A DNA stretch of 64,000 nucleotides from Todiramphus chloris collaris (lineage: Eukaryota > Chordata > Aves > Coraciiformes > Alcedinidae), in contig JANVCC010000026.1 in NCBI GenBank assembly GCA_025345505.1, positions 993,069-1,057,068 of the forward strand. Direction: 5' to 3'. Of the stretch, positions 36,565 through 45,720 are shown in pieces. How positions within the stretch are numbered: the first letter of the stretch is position 1; each line of letters starts with the position of its first letter. Under the pieces are notes generated by a model. That model was not told the DNA's origin. It ran no database searches and worked only from the letters and a program-made list of their open reading frames with translations. A program made the position numbers and the translations under genes.

Positions 36565-39364
36565 CTAGAAGGAGAACCACTCAGAAGAGCTTGGAGGAAA
36601 AGAAGCCAAGGCGACTGCATTCTTCATCCATATCTCTGGTCTTAACGAAATCCAGGCTGTTGGTGCATACCAAGAAGAATTTGAGTCTCATTCATCACTT
36701 CCTATTTGTCTTAAAGCAAATGCTGTAGATGGGATCCGATTACTATGGCACAAACCCCTTTTGTGTTATTTTACGGTGACACGATTTTGCACCAAGATGG
36801 TATGGATCCTGTTTTCCCAAGAGCTGCCAGCGGCAGCTGGGATTTCAAAAGCCTTCGGATACTTTCCAGCACAAATGGCATGTTCCTGAACAGCCCTGCA
36901 GCTCCCACGGTCTGGGGAGCAGCGGGAGAGCAGAGGCAGCCGTGGAGAAGCCGCAGCAGCAGGATGGGCCCTGGAAGCAGGGAGAGGTGGTGGAGCTCCC
37001 TCCTTGCTGCCCTGCGCCCTTCGTACTCCAGCGGGTCAGAGCACTGGTAGCAGCGTGCTCAGCAGCTAGTTTTTGCTGTGTTTCAGTATATCCGACTTCC
37101 TGTGAGTGACTTTGTTGTTTTGCAAGTGTTTACAGGTCAATTTGTGGAAAGAAGTTTCCAAATTGTAACTTAGGTTGGCCGTGTGCTTCATTCGCTGCTC
37201 GCCATGTACGGCTGGTCCCAGAAATCCCAGGCTGTTATTTGCTTGGTAAACAAAATTGTTTCACAAGAAGAATAACGAACACCGAGTGGCAAACAATGAA
37301 TAACCACAAATGCTCTTACTTACACGTGAATTATCTTTCCAGCATTCTAATATGGGCATTTGTATGAAGAAGAGTCATTCCTACAGTACTGTGGAATCAA
37401 AACTTTCAAACAGATATTTGTGGGTTGAATATGATGAGAATGCTTGAACATCTGTCATTTGCCTGGTTGCACATGCTTGCTTTTACTGTTTCATCAGAGA
37501 GAGCTCAGAGGGTGATTTTCAAAGGCATTAGGGCATTAAAAACAGAAGAACTAGCTGAGACTAAGAAGTTTTATGATGGGGAGGGGTGCTGGAGGAGACA
37601 TGAATTCCAGTGTGTTTTAGTACCAAATTGGAACAAAAAGTGACATTTCAGAATTTTCCACTCAAAGGAAAATGGGGAATTTTTCAGTTCAGGAAAATCA
37701 GAAAATGTGTTTTGAGTTTTCCTAAATGAAACAATCAACAGCTGTCATAACTTCTGACTCCTGGCTCTGCCATGGCTCCCTGGGGTTCCCTGGGAAGCTC
37801 CCGTCCTGTTGGAAGCAGCTTTAGGAAGCTCCCAGAAGCTCAAAGAGTTGCTCAGGTTGGAGCTGTGGTGCTCCAAAAACAGCTCCATCAGGCTCCAAAC
37901 TGTGTGGCAGGACATGGGGAAGCCCGCTGAGCTGTGACGGCTTCCAGGCACCCTCCTGCTGCTTTGCTTAGGCAGTCATCGTGGCGAGGTGGTTGTGTGA
38001 TGCGGAATCCGGGAAGGTGGGTTTGTGTTTTCAGTGTACTGTGCAAGGTGGAAGGAAACCAGTCGTGTTTCCAGCAGGAATCTGCCTGTCTCTGGAAGAT
38101 GTCAAACCATTCCTGTGAGATATTAAGCCATCAGCATTCCCCATGGGAAAGCTGTTTCACGAGGAGATTCACTGGAAAGGTGGTGAGGCTCGGCTGCCGG
38201 ATTCTTGCTCTGTTTTGGAAAAGTTCATCTGCAGTTAAAAATGATTGCCATTATTTCAGGGAAACGCAGTCCTCCCTGCCCTGCCCTGTCACCTGCCTGG
38301 GAAGGTGATTGAGCTTGATTCAGTTTGCATTTTTCCTTTGCAGCTTAACTGCCCTCACCCCAGACAACTGTCCTGTACTGCATATACCCATAAAATCTAA
38401 GGCTTCAAAGCTTTTGCCCGTGAAAACATTGGGAAAATGATTTTCAGAAAGCTGTGTCATTTTGCACCGATTTGGGGTCTGCTCACTTGCTCATTAGGGG
38501 CTTGTTAGAGCCCTGCAAAGTGTCAGCATTGTTAAGGAGAAGTGGAAAGGTGCATTACAGGCAGAATGGAGACAATGCCATCTAATTTAAAAAGGAAAAA
38601 AAATGTGGAGGGAAAATTATTTTACGCTGTTGTGTGTCACAGGGAAACCAACTTGTCTGTCGGGGAATGGTGTAAAAAAAGTAGAAAGCCAGGCTCTTGT
38701 ATTTGAGGAGAAAGAAGTATCCCTTGTAGAAAAGTGGGGAGGGCAGGTGGGGGTTAAACTGGAGAATGTACCAGCGTGGATCAGTTGCAAAAGTAGTCCA
38801 GGAAAGTTATACATGCAGGCAAAACGACTACTGACATTTGTTTGCTTCTTTCAAGCTTTTTACCTTGAAAACCGGAGCTATTTTTCATCTTTATTTTCTT
38901 GTAAAGTAAGCCAAACATTCAGAAGAGAAGGAGAGTTGGTGGACTTGTTGTTTTAATAACAAACATATGCCTGTATGTGTGCGATTTCTTTTGTATGCTT
39001 TGTAATTGGCATAAACTCCTCATGTGACAAATCTTCAACTTTAATTACTGAACTTGTGCCGACATCAAAAGTCGCTGTGGAATTTCAGACCTTTGATGTT
39101 TGGTTTAACAGAAGAGCTGATGGCTGCTAAGGAGTAGCTACCAGGAACAAACAGATTTTCTAGGGCTCATCACACATAACTTATTTTCTGCTCATTTCTG
39201 ACATTTTTCAGAGTTGCACAAATGTTCTTCATGGTGCCAAGTTCTATGTACTTTTGCTGTTTCTGATGTTCACAGTGAGAATTTGGCCTAGAAAGAAATC
39301 TTTATAGTGATAGAAAAACTAAATTAGGATATTAAAACCAGCTAACACCCCTTGCCTCTCCTTG
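36565..39364. other. Unique non-coding sequence
   Basis: No gene or repeat recognised. A 117-codon plus-strand frame at 38603-38956 has no recognised domain. The stretch near 37790-37930 has several partial repeats of AGCTCC and GGAAGCTCC that can form small stems. Confidence 0.5.
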
Positions 39365-39381
39365 CCCCCCCCACCCCCCCC
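39365..39381 (-). repeat. C8-A-C8 run (G8-T-G8 on minus strand)
   Basis: Eight C, one A and eight C in a row. The minus strand is a run of G8 T G8, able to contribute to a quadruplex, and the plus strand to an i-motif. Such runs are also hard to sequence correctly. Confidence 0.85.
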
Positions 39382-39574
39382 AAGATTTCACAATATTTTG
39401 TAATGACTTCATAGACATTTAGTCTTTTTTTCTTTTTTTAGTCTTGCATGCCATATTTTGTGGAAACAGTATCTTTCTGACCCTGTAAATTCTCATGGAT
39501 GTGTATTCAGTTGTTTTTCCTGATAGTAACCTATTACAGCTACAGAGAGTTAAAAAAAAAAACCAAATCCAAGA

Positions 39575-39667
39575 TACTCTTCTCCCCTGATAAATACACC
39601 CAACCCTGCAACCCAACAAACCCAAAACCCTCAACTACCCAAACCTAATAAACAAACCATACTTACT
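39575..39667 (+). repeat. Nearly G-free AC-rich tract
   Basis: Over about 90 bases the plus strand contains only two G residues and is built from words such as CAACCC, AACAAACCC and AAACC. It follows a run of 11 A at about 39552. This is a strand-asymmetric low-complexity segment, not a recognised satellite. Confidence 0.7.
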
Positions 39668-39864
39668 GTTTTAGGTCATGTGCCTTGTCTTTTTGGGTTG
39701 GTGTCTTTTTTCCCTGCCATTATATCCTAGTAATCCGGATGTCTGTTTTGATGCAAGTTGGAGCAGAGTCCCAGACCCGAGAGGAAGGTTTGTGCCGCTG
39801 ATGCATGTGGCACTAGGCACAGGGCAGCTCTGCAGTGTGTCAGCTGTTCTTGGAGTAGCACAGG

Positions 39865-40010
39865 TAGGGAAGATGAGTTAGAGATGGCAACGGAGGTGCA
39901 GTTGTCAAAAGGAGGAAAAAATACAATGGGCAAAGAATGGGGATGAAAGATAAAAGGAGAATGAAAGAGGGTAAAAAAGAAAAGAATGAGTGAGAAGCCA
40001 AGGAAACAGA
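39865..40010. repeat. Purine-rich tract
   Basis: The plus strand is heavily biased to A and G, for example GATGAAAGATAAAAGGAG and GAATGAAAGAGGG. The minus-strand open frame here is a low-complexity shadow. The tract ends about 150 bp before a CR1 copy. Confidence 0.6.
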
Positions 40011-40157
40011 TGTACAGAGCTGTGCTTTCATCCTTCTTAGGCTGCTGTTCGGGTTGCTCTGGAAAACTGTGATGCGTTGGGTGGATCCAGCTGCTTTCAC
40101 GTAGCAGTTTGCAAGCAGAAATTCAGAAACAAAAAGGCCGTGAAAAACCTAAACTAA

Positions 40158-40500
40158 AATCACAGAATCAGAGAATGTTAGGGGTTGGAATGGGCCTACA
40201 GAGATCGAGTCCAACCCCCCTGCCAGAGCAGGACAGCACTAGAGCAGATCACTGAGAAATGCATCCAGACAGGGCTTGAAAGTCTCCAGAGAAGGAGACT
40301 CCACAACCTCTCTGGGGAGTCTGTTCCTGTGCTCTACAGCTCTTGCAGTCAACAAGTTCTTTCTCATGTTGAGGTGGAACTTCCTGTACTTGAGTTTTAA
40401 TCCCTTGCCCCTCGTCCTGTCAGAAGGCACGAGTGAAAAGAGGTTGTCCCTGCCTTCTTGAAACCCAGCCCTCATGTATAGACATTAATTAGATCTCCAG
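40158..40500 (-). mobile_element. CR1 LINE, 5'-truncated copy
   Basis: A reverse-strand CR1 copy of about 340 bp. The inverted tail starts with ATCACAGAATCAGAGAATG and GGGGTTGG, followed by AGTCCAACCCCCCTGCCAGA. The inverted ORF2 end encodes NMRKNLLTARAVEHRNRLPR and then [12 protein letters not shown] on the minus strand. It reaches further upstream than the 22.2 kb copy, to the segment corresponding to GACAGGACGAGGGGCAAGGG and ATGAGGGCTGG. No retrotransposition-competent ORF is present. Confidence 0.94.
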
Positions 40501-43247
40501 AAGAGAGTTTACTGTTAGCCTAGAGGCTGCTTTGCTGGCTGATCTCCCTCAGCACTGCGGCTCTGCGGCGGCTGGGCCGGGCCAGGCCAGGCCGGCTCAG
40601 CCTTTCCTGTGAGGCCCCAGTGCCTGGCGGGATCTGCACCCAGACCACCCAGGAGCCTCCCGAGCCACCTCTGGCCTGTCACCTGGCCTGCCCTGGGCTG
40701 TGAACTGCCTCTGCTCCCGCAGGGCTGCGTGGTCCCCCTCCCCCTGCCTCTGTGCAGGCATGGACTGTTCCTGTCGGGTGCTGCGCTAAGCACCTTAGGA
40801 GATTTCTGGGCTTCTGCATATTGAAGTAAGAGGATTAAAAACAATAGTTCAGTGTCTGGGACACTCCCAGAACAGTGTCCTTATTTAGCTTCTTGCTGAG
40901 GTGTGAATACTTTTTTGATGATGGAAAGTCATTTTCATCAGTGTTTCTAAGAGGTTTTCAGGCTGAGACATGATTGTCTGGACTTTACCGAGTGAGGAAC
41001 ATGAGGACGTGTTGCTGCAGCTTGATGTGAGCTACGCGGTGCTTGCACCGCTTTGTTTCTCGAGCAAGTAGCCGTCACTGCACAGCGTCTTGAAGGCTTT
41101 ATTCTCTGAGGAGCATCTGCAATCTGCTTGATTCTCTTGACTGCTAGCATTCATGTTTGACTTGAACAGATCTTTAAGTGCATGGACTGTCCTGTGTCTC
41201 CAGCAACAACTGCTTATTATCATCCCATCTGCAGAGACTCCTGAGCATCAATTAATTGAGCTGATGGAAATTTTCTGCTAGATAGAGCCCCGACTTTCAC
41301 AGCCACTGAGGTCATAGTGTCTGTATTAGCAGTGGGATGGTACAAAGGTGTTTCCTGCTCCCAGCCTGCCCAAGTCATTTCATGAAGAATTCCTAAATGC
41401 CGATGTGCTGCCCTTCTTGGGACACACAAATACGTGAACAGGGTTCACTTCAGATAAAACAGTTTATTCTTTGCTTATCTCAGCTCATTCCCCTGGGTAT
41501 TACAGACTCATGAAGCCTACAGTCTGCATCCAAGTCATTCTCTGGAACAGCAGACAGTATTTTCAATTGACTGTGCAATGAACTCAGCAGTACAGATGCT
41601 TCAGGCAGAATGTAGCTCCCTGAGGACAGAACTCCACAAAAGGATTTAAGAAGGTCCGTAACCACCGCGCAGGGGTTAGGAGCAGTGACACATGGGGTTT
41701 TCCAGAGTTCAAAGAGGAATGATGTGCTGTCAACTGTAGTAACCAGGTACTCGTTGGCAGCTGAATTGACCCGGATTATCCTTTCAGGTAAGCAAACCTT
41801 GAACAAAGCTTTGAGCAAAGCCTTTGGGTCCGTGCGAGACGCTGTGCCTCTGTCACTAAGAACAGTGTCTCTAATTCATTTGGAGTTCATCAATGCAAAC
41901 TCCAGTTGTCACACTCCCCCTCTACTTCCAGTGCATCAGAGAGGTCCCAAATTCTGCTTTCTGGCAGATGTTTGGAAGCTCCCCTTGACACTGGCTGTTC
42001 TGCTGCTGACAGGTAGCTCCGAAGGCAAGTGGGGGAAGCAGTAGGAAGGAGATTGCCTGCTCACCTTTCCTTGTCAATCTGTCTTGGATGGAGCTTCTGC
42101 CTACGCTGCAGACTGTGCGGTTGGACCCGATGTATGGTTCAAGGTGTGCTCCCCTTGCTGCCCTGTCCAGCAGGCTCTGACCTCTTTTGATAAGGGGAGA
42201 CTGAGGATCAGCGGTCTCTCTCTTCGCCTCTTTTCAGAATGGTTCTGCTTCATGTTCCATTTGGTTTTAAGCACTTAGTATTTTCTGAGTCTTGAAGCTA
42301 CATTTGAGTGTGTGCAAGCAAATCTAGACTGAGGTGGTAAGTTACACATCCTAAGTTTTTACATTAATGGTCGGGGAGGGGATGGGAGTTGTAAATTGCA
42401 TTTAAAAGAGCATGTAACTGTGTTGCACTTACAGTAGCTAGAAACCAATTTATGCTACTAAAAAAAGGGGTATCTCAAGTATGACAGCCTTCATGTTTGT
42501 AACTCTCTCTCCATCCCTCTTGCTTCCTACATGCAAGTAAAGAAAGCTGATCTGCCGTTGATATTTCCTACGAGGCTTTTTTTCACTAGGCAAACGAAGA
42601 CTTAAAGTTGCCATGGAAATACCCAAATCTCGCAGTTCATGTATTTATCAAAGAAGGACCATCATTACCCAATAATATTGATAGAGTGCACACTGTCTCT
42701 CTCTAGATGCTGGTCACAGGACTCTTCATGTCAAAAGAAAGAAGAAGAAAAATGAGGTGCAGTCTTTCATTAATGTCATGTCCATTGATCAGTGTCTGAA
42801 TGACCCATTTCTCATTGTAATGGTGTTTGGAGTGAAAATCACGCTCCCCCTAACCCAAACGTGCAGGTATTATTTTAGCCTGCCTTTGTTTAACAAGTCT
42901 GATGATTCTGATCTCAGCTTTTCAGAAAGCCAACTCGGGACCGAATCTAATCCTTGAGTTTTTTATATTTTCTCATGTTTGCTCTTATTAATGGACATGT
43001 CTTTGATTAATGTTATTCCCCGTCCTCCTCCCTCTGTAAACACATAAAAAGGGGGATAATAATTTGTTTTCTATGCTCATTTGAGATGCAGTGGCTCTTT
43101 GCACCAGCGCTTCTAGAATCCCTAGAGAATCTCCTCATGTCTTTAGGCTTCCTACCTGTTCTCTAGGTTTGGATCCCCTTTGAACCAGAGAGGCTGCTGG
43201 CACGAATGGGTGAGGTTAAACTATCAACGAGCTCCCACATTTGTTAC
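40501..43247. other. Unique sequence: GC-rich block and an ambiguous open region
   Basis: Directly after the CR1 copy, about 40545-40790 is strongly GC-rich with small tandem GGCCA units (GGGCCAGGCCAGGCC), and its open frames are low complexity. At 41480-41818 a 112-codon minus-strand frame overlaps a 119-codon plus-strand frame at 41685-42044; both are discussed in the findings. An AAAAAGGGGGATAATAAT word near 43045 resembles the end of MIR/L2-type repeats but is too short to call. Confidence 0.45.
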
Positions 43248-43433
43248 CTGTGAGAGCTGGGAAACTATAGGCCACTGACGCTTTCTGTGTTTCTCTGAAG
43301 TAGATATAGACTTCCTGTCCCTTGGGGTGGTTCCAGTCTTCGGGTTTATTTCCGAGTGGCTTTTGCATGAGATTTTTGTTGCATATTTCAATTTCACAGA
43401 TTACCGGCACCACCGGAACAAATCCTCTGAGCA
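43248..43433 (-). other. Candidate internal coding exon, phase-symmetric (unidentified)
   Basis: The best exon-like segment in the window. On the minus strand a strong acceptor (GTTTTGCTTACACATTCAG) precedes base 43433 and a donor (CTCACAG|GTAACA) follows base 43248. The 186-bp segment is a multiple of three. Only one frame appears open throughout: two bases, 61 codons, then one base, which is the pattern of a phase 1-1 exon. The peptide begins LRGFVPVVPVICEIEICNKN and includes PEDWNHPKGQEVYIYF. Codon choice looks natural. I do not recognise the family, and no partner exon was secured, so it remains a candidate. Confidence 0.35.
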
Positions 43434-44760
43434 CTGAATGTGTAAGCAAAACTGAGATAGCCAACGTTTGTATGAAGGCAGATGCATTTTAAAAAATGCA
43501 TCAAAATGAGCAAATCCCCAGAAGAAACTTATGAGTTGATATCCTTGAAGAGGGAAAAAAAGAATAAATCAAAAAAAATAGAATAATTGTGAATTTGCAA
43601 CATAGGAATGACACCAGTCCAAAAATTTACTGGGATATTTTGGTAGTGATTTTAGTGCTATCATTTCACATGTTTGCTTTGCTTCACAGTGCTGTCTTTT
43701 TACTGGCATTTAATGAATCTTTAACACCCCCGAGTTTGTGATATGATCAGAAGCCCAACCCCCTGGTTTTCAGGGGAATGTGCCAGTTGATGAGGTTTAC
43801 AGGAATGGTCTGAAAAGCTTGAAACATGAACAGAGTGTGAGTTTCAGGAGCAGGTTGATCCGGAGGCCTCTGTAGTCTGGTTTCCTAAGGAAAAGAGACT
43901 TCGTGATTGTATTTTGTGGTTAACTTTGGTTTCAGAGAGACGAGATCTCTGAAGAACATCAGTCTCCCATAAGACTGAGAGTAGATAAGAGGAGTATGCA
44001 GAAAAGAGATCCTATAATGACGTCCTCTAAGTTTTCTAGCAGTGCAAAAGGCTACGTGATGAGTTTGTACCTTATTTGGCATTAGTGTCCATGTGGAAGA
44101 AATACTTTATAAATGTCCCAAACTCAGAAAAAATATCTCTGAGTTTGCAGAAGGCTGATGTTTCTGGCTCTGGTGTCACAGTGATGTTTGCTTGTTCTCC
44201 TTTGTGCCTCTCCCTTGTCTCTGGAGAAAGGTTTCACTGACTAGATGGGCAGTCAGAAAGAAAAGTCAGGGCAGTTCCCAAACTCTCGTATGAAAGCGTG
44301 GCAATAAACCACGTTTCATTCTGACAAGAGAAACCATCGTAGTTTTCTTGCGTCATGCTAATCAGTTAAATAGGTGATGTAGCGAACACTGGTGAATAAC
44401 AGCAGATCTGGTGTCCATCAGATCCATTGCTTATGGGCACCATGCTTCCCTGGGGCTGGCAAGTGGCAACACGATTGCTAGCCTGGGCTTTTTTCTTTAT
44501 TATTCTCAAAATGCTGTTATTGATCCATAATATCAGTGTTTAACAGCCAGTCTCTGGGGGCAGTGAAGACAACGCGCGCTGTTTGTAGATTCAGTATGTA
44601 TTCCTTGATAAGGATTTCTATTTTCTGTACCCTTTTTAGCCAAAGCGTGTTATCTCCTCTCTTTGCTTTTGCCCTGAACTGTGGTTGGGCAGCCTGGTTG
44701 AGGATACAGTTTCTTATAATTAAAAGACAAGATCTAATTTCATTGTGCGACTCAGCTACT
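43434..44760. other. Unique non-coding sequence with one hairpin
   Basis: No gene or repeat recognised. A-rich spots occur near 43550-43590. A bulged hairpin with AATAAA in its loop is annotated separately. Confidence 0.5.
44290..44319. other. Hairpin with AATAAA in the loop
   Basis: The arms ATGAAA(G)CGTGG and CCACGTTTCAT are complementary over 11 pairs with a single bulged G, around the loop CAATAAA. The loop contains a polyadenylation hexamer. No coding frame ending nearby was found that would use it. Confidence 0.7.
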
Positions 44761-45020
44761 TGTTGTCACAATTGTCTTTCCTTAATTAATTGTATTTTGG
44801 GGTAGGCACATTATAAGCTAATCAGTCTATTGTCAGATGCCTGTTAATTTTGTAATTAATTATCATGGCTAGAGCTGAGTGAATAATTTCTAAGAAATAA
44901 CTTGTTCGTTGACTTTTGCCTCTCTTCTGTTCATTAATCCTGTGCAAACATCATGATTTTCTGAAATTGGCCTGTAGTTTCTCTGTTCTTCAGTGAGCTA
45001 TTCTTGGTCAATAAATATCC
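44761..45020. promoter_or_regulatory. Possible AT-rich conserved non-coding element
   Basis: An AT-rich stretch with several homeodomain-type cores, including CTTAATTAATTG, GTAATTAATTATCATGG and GTTCATTAATCC, and little low-complexity sequence. This composition is typical of deeply conserved developmental enhancers in vertebrates, but conservation cannot be seen in one sequence. The call rests on motif density only. Confidence 0.25.
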
Positions 45021-45361
45021 AACACACAGTTGGTTACAACCCTTTAAAGCCCGTGGTAAGATGCATTTTGACCAGATTCAAACACTCATGTGTTCACGTG
45101 TTACTTATCAACACCCTTTTGTAACACTGTGTTTCTCAGAGTTGGGTTTTTTGGGAAAATGGTTATCATCACTAGTCTGACATTTACTTCATATTGGCGT
45201 TCTTTAACCCTTTAATTATTACTCTTTTTTCTTGGGACCTTTCTTGCCTGCTGACTGGTTTGGTGAGACATCAAAAGGTAAGGCAGGTGCTGGGGCAGGC
45301 AGGCGGGAGGGGTTTCTGTTGCAGGGCTGTGAGGTGTGCAGGTTTCTGCTGGGTGCCGAAC
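45021..45361. other. Unique non-coding sequence
   Basis: Nothing recognised. A G-rich patch with imperfect GCAGG repeats lies near 45285-45355. Confidence 0.5.
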
Positions 45362-45720
45362 TCAATTAATTAGTCTGTGGGAGCCGCCGATGCAAATGAA
45401 GCTTTGCTGTATCCTGATGTGAATTAAGTATCTGTGCCCAGCCAACGACTTGGTGGTTTGAGGTGTATTTATAGGCTGGCTTGGCACTACCTCCGTTGTG
45501 GTAGCAGTGGTGTAAGATGCGGCCCTTTGTTTCGCTGTGCTTTTCCTCTGACCGTTCATCCCTCTTTATTTTCTGCTCTGCTTTCTTGACAGAGTGAAAT
45601 AACTGGTGAGTTGGGCCCCTCCTAGGCCAGGTTTGCAATTCTGTGTTTGGCTTGGGCCAGAATCAATGTTTATGTCGCCATTTACCAACCATCCGCACTG
45701 TTAAATAAACAGTGTCATTG
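45362..45720. promoter_or_regulatory. Possible enhancer with POU octamer and homeodomain site
   Basis: The stretch starts with AATTAATTAG (45364-45373) and carries a perfect octamer ATGCAAAT at 45390-45397, the classical POU-factor site, within 30 bp. A TATTTATAG word lies about 75 bp further on. The DNA is complex rather than repetitive. It is open in two minus-strand frames, but neither peptide is recognised. Inference only: a conserved non-coding regulatory element. Confidence 0.3.

Noticed and set aside
37425-37470. Segment resembling the CR1 ORF2 stretch around GLEHLS
   Set aside because: Only a few residues agree and the flanking sequence does not match CR1 in either direction.
43030-43065. 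MIR/L2-like word AAAAAGGGGGATAATAAT
   Set aside because: Too short and A-rich; flanking sequence does not follow the family order.
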